Under the pieces are notes generated by a model. That model saw nothing but the letters and a program-made list of their open reading frames with translations. It had not been told where the DNA came from and did no database searches. The translations under genes and the position numbers were made by a program. 64,000 nucleotides of DNA from CAZJDV01 sp964544865 (GTDB lineage Bacteria; Chloroflexota; Dehalococcoidia; Lucifugimonadales; CAJWER01): contig CAZJDV010000001.1 of assembly GCA_964544865.1 (NCBI GenBank), positions 1 through 64,000 on the forward strand. The letters run 5' to 3'. Below, piece by piece: positions 17,549 through 25,596 of the stretch; the first letter of the stretch is position 1, and each line of letters begins with the position of its first letter.

Positions 17549-18184
17549 ATGTTCTGTCCAAGCTGAGGAACGTCCAACGACGGCGCCACCGCGTTTTGTT
17601 CCAACTGAGGCAAGCCTCTTGGCGTGACGCCGGCCACCAGTACGCCGCGGCGGCAGGCAGGAACTCCTGCCATCGGGTCGCAGCAACAACTCGCGAGTCC
17701 GTTGACAAGGCTGGGAGCCAAGTTGATCGATTCGGCGGTGTGGGGAGTCCCCTTAATATTCTTCATCGTGGCAGCCGGAGCGGAGAGTGGCGCGCTGGCT
17801 ACAATCGCGGCGCTAGGCCCCCTGGCCATACCGATAGTGCAGGTGGTTCTCCTGGTGAAGGACGGCCAGACGCTCCGCAAGAAGGCGCTGAATATTCGCC
17901 TTGTCATGTTCGAGACCGGCGAGAACGGAGGGTTCGTACCCAACGTTCTGCTTCGCGCGTGGCTCAACGCCTTAGCCAGCATCATTCCTTTTTACTCGCT
18001 CGTCGATATACTCTTCATATTCAGGGACGACCATCGGTGCATACACGACCTGATCGCGGGGACGAAAGTGATCAAATTGTCCGGGCCTCACCGCTCACTA
18101 TTGCGAGGGCGGGCGTTTGGGAACGAAACTCCGCGGCTTGAGAAAACCGCCTTGCGTAACGTTCCTCGCGCACTTTCGGTTTGA
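17549..18184 (+). CDS. Zinc-ribbon + RDD membrane protein with two in-frame TGA codons at Cys positions
   Basis: From ATG 17549 (GGAGGGGG just upstream) the frame reads M-F-C-P-S-TGA-G-T-S-N-D-G, then ATAFCSN-TGA-GKPLG, then an RDD domain: SPLTRLGAKLIDSAVWG, two or three TM segments, KDGQTLRKKALNIRLV, RAWLNALASIIPFYSLVDILFIF, RCIHDLIAGTKVI. The first part is the common double-CxxC zinc ribbon (CPxCG...FCxxCGK), but the second Cys of each knuckle is TGA (17564-17566, 17606-17608) rather than TGC. Either these are read as Sec or Cys, or translation starts later (GTG 17624) and the ribbon is dead. RDD proteins are 3-TM membrane proteins of unclear function. Total 211 codons. Confidence 0.75.
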
Positions 18185-18205
18185 CCCGGAGGACAAGGAA
18201 ACTAC

Positions 18206-19228
18206 ATGAGAATAGGCATACTCGGAGTGGGCGGCATAGGCGGCATCATCGGCGGATACCTGGCGAGGGCGGGGCGCGACGTGACGCTAATCGACCTGTG
18301 GCCTGCCAACATCGAGTACATCAAGGCCAACGGGATCACCGTGACCGCCCAGGACGAGGAGTTCACCGCACGGGCCAGGGCGTTGCACCTCGGTGAAGTC
18401 GCCGCCGTACGTCCGGCATTCGACGCTATGGTCCTCTCGGTCAAGTCCTACGACACGTCGTGGACGGCCAGGTTCATCCAGCCCTATCTGACGTCCGGCG
18501 GCTTTATCGCCTCGGCGCAGAACAGCATCAACGAGGACACCATCGCAGAGGTCGTCGGATGGCCGCGGGTGGTGGGCTGCGTGGTCACCCTGGGTGCTGC
18601 GATGTACGAGCCGGGCAGGACCCAACGGACCAGCCCGTCCGACAGGCCCGCATTTACCCTGGGCGAGCCAAGCGGCATAATCACGCCGCGCATCGAGCGC
18701 CTAGCCGGCATCCTGAGCGACGTCGGCCCGACAAAGACCACCGGCAACCTCTGGGGCGAGCGGTGGGCCAAGCTGGCCACCAACTGCATGAGCAACGCCG
18801 TGGCGGGCATGACGGGACTCAAATCGGCCGAGCTCCGTGAGGACCCGGCGATCCGGCGTCTCTCCATCGCAATCACCGGGGAGCTCCTGCAGGTCGCGAC
18901 CGCCCACGGCGTCAGCGTGGAGCCGATCGGTGGCATCCCGGCAGCCATGTTCCTAGACGCCCTCACCGACCGCTCCGTACAGGAGGAAGTCGAACAGGGC
19001 ATTATGAAGGCGGGCAGAAACATCGGCACCGGCCGGCCCTCCCTCGCCCAGGATGTGATGAAGGGGCGGAAAACGGAGGTAGAGGAGCTCAACGGTTACG
19101 TCGTCGGAAAGGGACTCCAGGTTGAAGTTCCCACGCCGGTCAACCGTGCGATAGTCGCCTTGACGAAGAGGGTCGAAGCTGGAGACCTCGAACCGTCGCT
19201 GTCCAATCTAGAACACATCGAGTACTGA
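18206..19228 (+). CDS. Ketopantoate reductase family (ApbA/PanE-like) oxidoreductase
   Basis: A 340-residue NAD(P)-dependent reductase. The N-terminal Rossmann motif is IGILGVGGIGGIIGGYLARAG, followed by SVKSYDT (the conserved Lys after the nucleotide domain), a long helix with NLWGERWAKLATN, and the C-terminal GRPSLAQDVMKGRKTEVEELNGYVV signature of the PanE C-domain. True PanE makes pantoate for CoA, but many 340-residue relatives act on other 2-keto acids, so I give no gene symbol. GGAGGACAAGG lies upstream. It starts 21 nt after the RDD gene and may be co-transcribed. Confidence 0.9.
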   Translation: MRIGILGVGGIGGIIGGYLARAGRDVTLIDLWPANIEYIKANGITVTAQDEEFTARARALHLGEVAAVRPAFDAMVLSVKSYDTSWTARFIQPYLTSGGFIASAQNSINEDTIAEVVGWPRVVGCVVTLGAAMYEPGRTQRTSPSDRPAFTLGEPSGIITPRIERLAGILSDVGPTKTTGNLWGERWAKLATNCMSNAVAGMTGLKSAELREDPAIRRLSIAITGELLQVATAHGVSVEPIGGIPAAMFLDALTDRSVQEEVEQGIMKAGRNIGTGRPSLAQDVMKGRKTEVEELNGYVVGKGLQVEVPTPVNRAIVALTKRVEAGDLEPSLSNLEHIEY

Positions 19229-19280
19229 TCTCGCCGGGCCGTCCAGGAATAGAGTGGCAACCAGATTGGAGGTACCCGCA

Positions 19281-20279
19281 ATGGACCGGTTCAGAAACGC
19301 AAGAGACAAAGGCGGCGCCTATCTCCTACGCGAGATGCACGCCGACGGGAGCTTCGGGGACCCGCAACTCGGGGTCACGGAGTACTACAAGGTGCCCGCC
19401 GCGCTGCTTGTGTGCGGCGAGAGCAACGCGGCCGGCCGGCTGCTTGACTGGGTACAACGAAACGACGTCACGGGCAACGGCGATTTTCGCACCAGGCCGG
19501 CGGACCAGCAGGAAAGCCACTACTACATCTACCACAACGCATGGATGATAAAGGCCGCCCAGCGAATGGGCAGGTTCGACCTGTCCCAAAGGGGAATGGA
19601 GTTCCTGTTGGACTTCTGGGACCCCGACAGCGGCGGATTCTACTCGAGCGTGTCGGAGCGCGAGGCGGACACCAAGCAGGACCTGTGGGTCGTGGCGGGC
19701 GCCGGCTGGTGCACGGTGTACACCGGCATGATCGATGTCGCGCAGGGCGTTGGCCGCTGGATGGAGCGGATAATGGATCATCAGCCCAACTACCCCGAGG
19801 CGATGTATACGGTGTTCACACGCTCGGCGGGCCTCATTACCGAGGTGCTCGACGGCGACGATTTTCGATACGTGCTCACCCGCGATGAGGCTCGGGACCA
19901 GTCCTTCTATCATCCCGGCATCGCGGCCGGCTTCCTGGCCAGGTTGCACATGGCGACCGGAGAGCCGGAGTGGCTCGACCTCGCGAGGGAGTATATGCGT
20001 TTCGCCGAGGGCGTCGGCGAATACCATTTCCGGCTGCTCCGGGCAGGCAAGGTGGGATGGGCCGCATCGTTGCTTTATACACTGACCGGGGAGGACAAGT
20101 ACCGGGAGATGGCCGTGCGCGTCGGCGACAATCTCATCGAGACGCAAAGTGCGGATGGTTCCTGGGGGTGGAAAACCGGGGACGGGACCTCGGCCCCGAG
20201 CAGCGACATCACGGCCGAGATGGTGGTCTGGCTGGACGAGATCTCCCAGGCCGTCGGCCACCTGCAGACCGCCTCGTAA
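19281..20279 (+). CDS. Alpha/alpha-toroid protein (prenyltransferase/AGE-like fold), function unknown
   Basis: A soluble protein of about 332 residues with repeated helical hairpins: GGAYLLREMHADGSFGD, AWMIKAAQRMGRFDLSQRGMEFLLDF, AGFLARLHMATGEPEWLDLAREYMRF, DKYREMAVRVGDNLIETQSADGSWGW. Motifs such as ADGSFGD and ADGSWGWK recall terpenoid cyclase/prenyltransferase toroids and related glycoside-processing proteins. I cannot assign an enzyme. I start at ATG 19281 because GGAGGT lies 7 nt upstream. It is the last gene of the plus-strand run and converges on mrp. Confidence 0.75.
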   Translation: MDRFRNARDKGGAYLLREMHADGSFGDPQLGVTEYYKVPAALLVCGESNAAGRLLDWVQRNDVTGNGDFRTRPADQQESHYYIYHNAWMIKAAQRMGRFDLSQRGMEFLLDFWDPDSGGFYSSVSEREADTKQDLWVVAGAGWCTVYTGMIDVAQGVGRWMERIMDHQPNYPEAMYTVFTRSAGLITEVLDGDDFRYVLTRDEARDQSFYHPGIAAGFLARLHMATGEPEWLDLAREYMRFAEGVGEYHFRLLRAGKVGWAASLLYTLTGEDKYREMAVRVGDNLIETQSADGSWGWKTGDGTSAPSSDITAEMVVWLDEISQAVGHLQTAS

Positions 20280-20355
20280 GACCGGGCCTACGCAGTATCA
20301 GAAGCAAGCATCAGGCTGTGGCGGGAGAGAGGGGCATCACGCAGTACCGGCGGCC

Positions 20356-21189
20356 CTAAGCCACCGCGGCCGCTTTCTCAAGGGCGGCCTTGGACTGCTC
20401 CGCGATATGCTCGTACTCCTCCCGGACGACCTTGCTGTTTAGCACCGTCGGCCTTGACGTGTCGCGGTAGATGGCGCGCAGCTCCAGACGACCCAAGAAA
20501 TCCAGACCCATGTGGCTGGCCAGCTCCTCGCCGCCGCCTGAGCCGAAGACGTCGCCGGAGAAGTTCTCCACCACGCCCAGCACGTTCACCTTTAGGGTCC
20601 TGATCATGTTGATGGAGCGAATCGCGTCGACTCTCGCCAGCTCCTGGGGCGTGGTGACCACTATGAAACCGTCGAGGGTCAGCGCCTGCATCACCGTCAG
20701 CGGCGAGTCCGAGGTACCCGGCGGCAGGTCGATGACAAGGTAGTCCAGCTCTCCCCACTCGGTGGACTGGAGAAGCTGGTTGATGGCGTTATGGATCATG
20801 GGCCCGCGCCAGATGATCGCCTCTTCCTCGTTCTTCTGAAAAAATCCCATTGACATCACCCGGACGCCGAATGCCTCCGGCGGCGTCATCCGCTGGTCCT
20901 CGCCCACGACCGGGCCGTCCGCGATCTTCATTGCCCGGACCACGTTGGGGCAGTCGATGTCCACGTCGAGGAGGCCGACCTTCGCCCCCTCCTGGGCCAG
21001 GGTGACAGCCAGGTTGACGGCCACGGTCGTTTTGCCCACCCCACCCTTGCCGCTATAGACGCCGATCTTGTGCTTGATAAGCGACAGGCTGTCCTCGATG
21101 GCGCGCTTGCGCTCGAAGGACTGCTTCATCTGCTCGATCCGGCCGCGGGCGCTGGACATCTCCGATTGACTGGGTTGAGGCCTGGTCAT
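20356..21189 (-). CDS. Mrp/ApbC/NBP35-family P-loop ATPase lacking the CXXC motif
   Basis: This ParA/MinD-like ATPase is of the Mrp (ApbC/NBP35) family, proposed Fe-S cluster carriers. It has the deviant Walker A YSGKGGVGKTTVAVNL, LLDVDIDCPN, the switch LVIDLPPGTSDSPLTVMQ and VVTTPQELARVDAIRSINMI. Family members usually have two Cys (CxxC) after the VVENMS-type segment for the bridging cluster. Here that stretch is VVENFSGDVFGSGGGEEL with no Cys, so cluster binding at the dimer interface is doubtful. It has 277 residues, and GGAGCTGATCA precedes the ATG. The SufT-like gene is directly upstream, past a terminator hairpin. Confidence 0.92.
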   Translation of the reverse strand: MTRPQPSQSEMSSARGRIEQMKQSFERKRAIEDSLSLIKHKIGVYSGKGGVGKTTVAVNLAVTLAQEGAKVGLLDVDIDCPNVVRAMKIADGPVVGEDQRMTPPEAFGVRVMSMGFFQKNEEEAIIWRGPMIHNAINQLLQSTEWGELDYLVIDLPPGTSDSPLTVMQALTLDGFIVVTTPQELARVDAIRSINMIRTLKVNVLGVVENFSGDVFGSGGGEELASHMGLDFLGRLELRAIYRDTSRPTVLNSKVVREEYEHIAEQSKAALEKAAAVA

Positions 21190-21260
21190 TGATCAGCTCC
21201 GTTCGACTGCAAGAAAAATGGGTCGCCACGTCCGGTGGCGAAGGGAAAAGGCACTCTGGC

Positions 21261-21293
21261 ACAAACAAAGAGACGTCCCATCGGGGCGTCTCT
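21261..21293 (-). terminator. Rho-independent terminator between the SufT-like gene and mrp
   Basis: An 11-pair stem (21269-21279 with 21283-21293, one G-U pair, loop ATC) is followed on the minus strand by TTTGTTTGT. It lies 50 nt after the SufT-like stop and before mrp, so it would end or attenuate transcription into mrp. Confidence 0.75.
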
Positions 21294-21343
21294 ATTTCTG
21301 AATCGACGACGCGGCATTTTTGGCGATGCGGGCCGGCGCCGGC

Positions 21344-21658
21344 CTAGTCCAGGCCTAACGCCGCCTTTCCCTCATCTGAGATCATATCGGCGTTCCACGC
21401 CGGTTCGAAGACCATCTCGACCTCCACGTCCTCAACGGTCTCCATCTCCGCAATGCGCCACTCCGCCTGCTGTGCGATGTACGGGCCCATGCCGCAGCCG
21501 GGGAACGTGAGGGTCATCTTCACCTTCACGTCTCCATCCTCGACCTGAAGATCGTATATCAGCCCCAGGTCCACCACATTTACCGGTATCTCCGGATCGT
21601 ACACGTCCTTCAGAGCTTCCATGACCTCTGCTTTGGTCAGCGTCGCCGCTTCAGGCAT
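21344..21658 (-). CDS. SufT/MIP18-like DUF59 Fe-S assembly protein
   Basis: A 104-residue protein of the MIP18 (DUF59) family, which helps Fe-S cluster maturation (SufT) or sits in phenylacetate degradation (PaaD). The hallmark is ALKDVYDPEIPVNVVDLGLIYDL. Then come KVKMTLTFPGCGMG with the conserved Cys, and EVEMVFEPAWNADMISDEGK. Its pairing with the Mrp-like ATPase supports Fe-S assembly rather than PaaD. GGGAGATGGTTCG precedes the ATG. A good promoter with an inverted repeat lies upstream. Confidence 0.93.
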   Translation of the reverse strand: MPEAATLTKAEVMEALKDVYDPEIPVNVVDLGLIYDLQVEDGDVKVKMTLTFPGCGMGPYIAQQAEWRIAEMETVEDVEVEMVFEPAWNADMISDEGKAALGLD

Positions 21659-21703
21659 CGAACCATCTCCCTGTCTGAGAATACGTAGGGCTACCTGTTT
21701 ACC

Positions 21704-21740
21704 ATTCTAGCCGGTACAAAATGAGGTGTCAATAACACCT
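21704..21740 (-). promoter_or_regulatory. Promoter of the SufT-like gene with overlapping inverted repeat
   Basis: On the minus strand TTGACA (21727-21732), a 17-nt spacer and TAGAAT (21704-21709) lie about 45 nt before the ATG. AGGTGT-CAATA-ACACCT (21724-21740) is a perfect 6-5-6 inverted repeat covering the -35, so it could be an operator. Confidence 0.65.
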
Positions 21741-21822
21741 ATTTTTACATTTATTGCGTTTTTACCCCTACGAACTGACGACCCTTTCTTGTGGAACGTC
21801 CAGGACCGCGCTTCCGCCTGGC

Positions 21823-24800
21823 TCACGGCGCGACCACAGGTATCTCCATCTCCCGAATCAGGGCTACGTAGGCCGCCACGTCCCCGTCGATGATCCCCTG
21901 GAGGTCGCGGGCCTGCCGCTCCAGGCGGGCGGACAGGTCGTCGAAAACCTCGTATGACTGTTTCGTCGGCGCCCAGTCGGCGCTTGCCACCACCCCCATC
22001 AGCTCCTTGAGCTTGGCGTAGAGACCCACCGGGATGCCTCGCGGCCGCGCTCCGGCGGACTTGAACGGCACGATCTCGTTTTCAATGGCCGACAGCTCGT
22101 CCTTGACGGTCGTGGCGGCCCCGGAAAGCTCCGCCAACCGCGAATGCCCCACCGCTCGAAGCTCCCACTCCTCGACTTGGCCTCTCACGTCTCTGAGCTT
22201 CTTGACGATGTCGTGGGTCTCGGAGTATCTATCTCGAATCCTGATCTGAAGCTCGAACTGCTCGTCGAGGTCAGACTGGGCGACGGTCACCCTGGGATCT
22301 TTCAGTATCTCGAAGGGCTGGGTGTAGGTCTCGCCGCCGACGGTGAGTCGGACGGAGTAGGACCCCGCCGGGGCCAGAGGGCCCGTGACCTTGGCGCCGA
22401 AGGGGCTCGCCACCCCCTTGGTGTCCGGCAGCTCTTGGCCCTCCGGGTAACGCAAGTCCCACACGAGCCGGTTCATCCCCGCCCTCGCGTTCAGGCGGTC
22501 CACCTCATCACCCTTGCCGGAAAAGGTCCTGATCGTCTTCCCTGCCCGGTCGACGAACGATAAGGCCACGTCCTCTTCCGGCTCACGCGAAAGATGGAAC
22601 GTCACGAGGACTCCCTCGGGCGGGTTCGTGCCTGCGTTCAGGTTGGTCCGCCGGGTCGCGCCGCCGCCGGACCTGTCTTCACGGAACGTGGCCGGCGCGC
22701 CCAGCACCTCGGACATATAATGCTTTCCGGGGCCCTTTTCCTTGATGGCCCCGGACTGGGGCAGCAGCCTGGTCACGGAGCGCGGCCGCGCCAGGTGTCC
22801 CGGCGCCTCCAGCACGTCATCGGAGAGTCCTTGCAGTGGGGTCACGTCGTCCAGGACCCAGAACGAGCGCCCGTGGGTCGCCGCCACCAGGTCGCCGTCC
22901 TTAATCACCAGGTCGTACACCGGCGCGACGGGCAGGTCGAGCTGCATCGACTCCCAGCTCGCGCCGTCGTCGAGGGACACGTAGACGCCGGTCTCCGTGC
23001 CTGCGTACAGCAACCCGCGCCTGGACGGGTCCTCTCGCACCACCCGGGTGAAGTCACCCTCGCGTATCCCGTCCGTTATCTTCGTCCACGTCTCCCCGTA
23101 ATCGGCGGTCTTGTACAGCAACGGCCGGTTGTCGTCCAGCTTGTAGCGGGTAGCCGCGAGGTAGGCGGTCGCGGGATCATGGGGTGAGGGCTCGATAATG
23201 CTCACCATCGTCCATTCAGGTAGACCCTCGGGCGTGATGTCCTTCCACGACCCGCCGCCGTCCCTGGATATATGGACCAGGCCGTCGTCCGTGCCCGCCC
23301 AGAACACTCCCTCATCGTGGGGAGACTCGGCGAAGGCGTAGACCGTGCAATACATCTCGGCCCAGGGGCCTTCCGACGTTATCGGGCCCGACAGCTCCTG
23401 CTTCGACTCGTCGTCCCTGGTCAGGTCGGGGCTGATCTGCTCCCAGGAAGTGCCCTCGTCCCGCGACCTGAAGACCATGTTGCCGCCGATGTAAAGCGTA
23501 TTGGGATCGTGGGGCGAGACGACGATGGGGAACTCCCAGTTGAACCGGTAAGGGAATTCCTTGGGGGCGCTGTTCTGGATGTACTCCGGCCAGACCATGA
23601 TGACGCGGACCTGGCCGGTAGTGTGGTCGTAACGGCTCAGCGTCCCGCCGGGATACGCGGAGTACACGATATTGGAGTCACCGGGCTTGACCGCGATCTT
23701 GCCGCTCTCCGAGAGGCCGACCGTGTAGCAGTCCTCCCAGAGGATCACGCCCTTGAAGGACCGGCTGGGCACACTGATGGCGCTGTTGTCCTGCTGCGTG
23801 CCGTAGACCCTGTAGGGGAACTGGTCGTCGGTGGCAACGGAGTAGAGCTCCGCCGTCGGCTGGTTGTACAGGGTCGACCAGGTCTCGCCTCCATTGTAGC
23901 TAACGCATGCGCCCCCATCGTTGCCCTCGATCATGCGCCGGGTGTTGGCCGGGTCGATCCACAGATCGTGGTTGTCGCCGTGGGGTGTCGTGACCTTAGT
24001 GAAGCTCTGTCCGCCGTCCGTGGACTTCCAACAACCCGCGGCGAGCACCCAGACCGTCTCGGCGTCCTGCGGGTCGGCGAACACGTGAGTGTAGTACCAG
24101 GGCCGCGCGCGGACATCTTCAGAGTCGTTGAGCTTCTCCCAGGTGTCGCCGCCGTCATCGGACCGGAACAGGCCGCCGTGCTCGGCCTCGATCAACGCCC
24201 AGACCCGCCCCGGCATGGCCGGGGACGCCGCAACGCCGATTCGGCCCATGACGCCCTCCGGCAGGCCCGGGCAGCCCGTCAGCTCTGTCCAGGTGTCGCC
24301 GCCGTCCGTGGACTTGTGGAGCCCGCTGTCCGGCCCACCGCTCGTCATCTCCCAGGGCGAGCGTCTCCCCTGCCACATGGTCGCGTACAGGATCCTGGGA
24401 TTGTTCGGGTCCATGAACAGGTCGGCGGCGCCGGCATCCTCGCTCTTGAAGAGGATGTGCTCCCAGGACCCGCCCCCGTCGCTGGAGCGGAATATGCCAC
24501 GCTGGCCGTTCGGCCCGAATGCATGGCCCAGGGCGGCCACGTAGACCAGGTCGGGATTCGCCGGGTGAACCCGGACCCGAGCTATGTGCCTCGTATCGTC
24601 GAGTCCCTTGTGCTGCCAGGTCCGCCCGCCGTCGGTGGAGCGGTACACGCCGTCGCCGTGGGTAACGTCGACCCGGATGCAGGCCTCGCCGGTCCCGGCG
24701 TAGATTACGTTGGGATCTGACTCAGCGACCGCGATGGCGCCGACCGACGCTGTATTGAAGAATCCGTCGGAGGCGTTTTCCCAGTAGGCGCCGCCGTCCG

Positions 24801-24948
24801 TGGACTTCCACACGCCCCCGGCGCAGGCGCCGAAGTAGAAGACATTGGCGTCCGACGGATCTCCCGCCACGGCCACCACCCGTCCGCCACGAAAAGGCCC
24901 GATGCACCGCCAGCTAAGAACGCCGTCGAAGGGTTTTAGGCTCGCCAT
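21823..24948 (-). CDS. Sortilin/VPS10-like BNR (Asp-box) repeat beta-propeller protein
   Basis: About 1041 residues. The first 700 form one or two beta-propellers with some eleven Asp-box repeats, for example STDGGAYWENAS, STDGGRTWQHKG, SSDGGGSWEHI, SDDGGDTWEKL, SRDGGGSWKDI and LDDGASWESM. The C-terminal 300 residues hold a FlgD-like fold (GSYSVRLTVGGETYTQPFEIL) and a helical tail. Homologues are called glycosyl hydrolase or sortilin-like proteins, but no catalytic residues are evident. I start at ATG 24948 (GAGGGAAAG upstream; product MASLKPFDG), which leaves no signal peptide, unexpected for this family. Function unknown. Confidence 0.9.
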   Translation of the reverse strand: MASLKPFDGVLSWRCIGPFRGGRVVAVAGDPSDANVFYFGACAGGVWKSTDGGAYWENASDGFFNTASVGAIAVAESDPNVIYAGTGEACIRVDVTHGDGVYRSTDGGRTWQHKGLDDTRHIARVRVHPANPDLVYVAALGHAFGPNGQRGIFRSSDGGGSWEHILFKSEDAGAADLFMDPNNPRILYATMWQGRRSPWEMTSGGPDSGLHKSTDGGDTWTELTGCPGLPEGVMGRIGVAASPAMPGRVWALIEAEHGGLFRSDDGGDTWEKLNDSEDVRARPWYYTHVFADPQDAETVWVLAAGCWKSTDGGQSFTKVTTPHGDNHDLWIDPANTRRMIEGNDGGACVSYNGGETWSTLYNQPTAELYSVATDDQFPYRVYGTQQDNSAISVPSRSFKGVILWEDCYTVGLSESGKIAVKPGDSNIVYSAYPGGTLSRYDHTTGQVRVIMVWPEYIQNSAPKEFPYRFNWEFPIVVSPHDPNTLYIGGNMVFRSRDEGTSWEQISPDLTRDDESKQELSGPITSEGPWAEMYCTVYAFAESPHDEGVFWAGTDDGLVHISRDGGGSWKDITPEGLPEWTMVSIIEPSPHDPATAYLAATRYKLDDNRPLLYKTADYGETWTKITDGIREGDFTRVVREDPSRRGLLYAGTETGVYVSLDDGASWESMQLDLPVAPVYDLVIKDGDLVAATHGRSFWVLDDVTPLQGLSDDVLEAPGHLARPRSVTRLLPQSGAIKEKGPGKHYMSEVLGAPATFREDRSGGGATRRTNLNAGTNPPEGVLVTFHLSREPEEDVALSFVDRAGKTIRTFSGKGDEVDRLNARAGMNRLVWDLRYPEGQELPDTKGVASPFGAKVTGPLAPAGSYSVRLTVGGETYTQPFEILKDPRVTVAQSDLDEQFELQIRIRDRYSETHDIVKKLRDVRGQVEEWELRAVGHSRLAELSGAATTVKDELSAIENEIVPFKSAGARPRGIPVGLYAKLKELMGVVASADWAPTKQSYEVFDDLSARLERQARDLQGIIDGDVAAYVALIREMEIPVVAP

Positions 24949-25254
24949 TTTCTTTCCCTCGGCTGTGATTTGGGGCTGGTACCGACCGAATACAGGCCGC
25001 ACGCAAGTGTAACCTAGGTCGAAGGGAAAGCAAAGGGCGGTGGGAGGAGGCCGGGGCATGCCGCGTTGGGCTGGCTTCGATGCTCTATTGGAGCGCGGCA
25101 ATCTCACTGCGAAGGAGTATCCGGGTCATCGGCTCAACGAGCTTAGAGGAGGCAGCAGGCCTTTCGAGGGATAGTCGGGGTTGATCCAACCGCGCATGAG
25201 CTGTGATCCCCAAACACGACCGAGGCCGGCGAGCGAGACCGGCGGCGCTCGCCC
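24949..25254. other. Intergenic region, nothing recognised
   Basis: About 300 nt between the ABM gene and the BNR gene. Short overlapping open frames exist but none resembles a known protein, and I see no clear promoter or terminator. Confidence 0.5.
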
Positions 25255-25569
25255 CTAAGCACTCGGCCACAGACGTCCAGACACCGTAAACCGCTCCGAC
25301 TCAGGCGGCCTCGCCCACAGATCCTCAGCACCCGCCATCGCCACGGCTCGTTCGGGGCTGGCCTTCCACCGGTCGTAGATTTCGTCGCTCTCCCAGACCA
25401 CGAGGCTCGAAATCTTCGACGCGTCCGACAGCGACTCCAGGTCGTGGCGCAAGACGAACCCCGGCGCACGGCTCTGCACACGGCCGTTCCCCGCCAACAA
25501 CGTCCTGGCCTCCGCCAGGAACCCATCCTTGGCCCAGTGATGAGTCAGCACGCCTATCATGTCTGCCAC
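25255..25569 (-). CDS. ABM-domain (antibiotic biosynthesis monooxygenase-like) small protein
   Basis: A 104-residue ferredoxin-like fold of the ABM family. It has MIGVLTHHWAKDGFLAEARTLL, GFVLRHDLESLSDASKISSLVVWESDEIYDRWKAS. These small dimeric proteins include cofactor-free monooxygenases and haem oxygenases, but most are uncharacterised. It lies 27 nt after ilvE on the same strand, so it is probably co-transcribed with it. Confidence 0.8.
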   Translation of the reverse strand: MADMIGVLTHHWAKDGFLAEARTLLAGNGRVQSRAPGFVLRHDLESLSDASKISSLVVWESDEIYDRWKASPERAVAMAGAEDLWARPPESERFTVSGRLWPSA

Positions 25570-25596
25570 CTTTCTGATGCGATTAGAGCGCCAGAC

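Noticed and set aside
23272..24720. 482-codon plus-strand open frame opposite the BNR protein
   Set aside because: It mirrors the repeated Asp-box codons of the real gene; no domain is recognisable.
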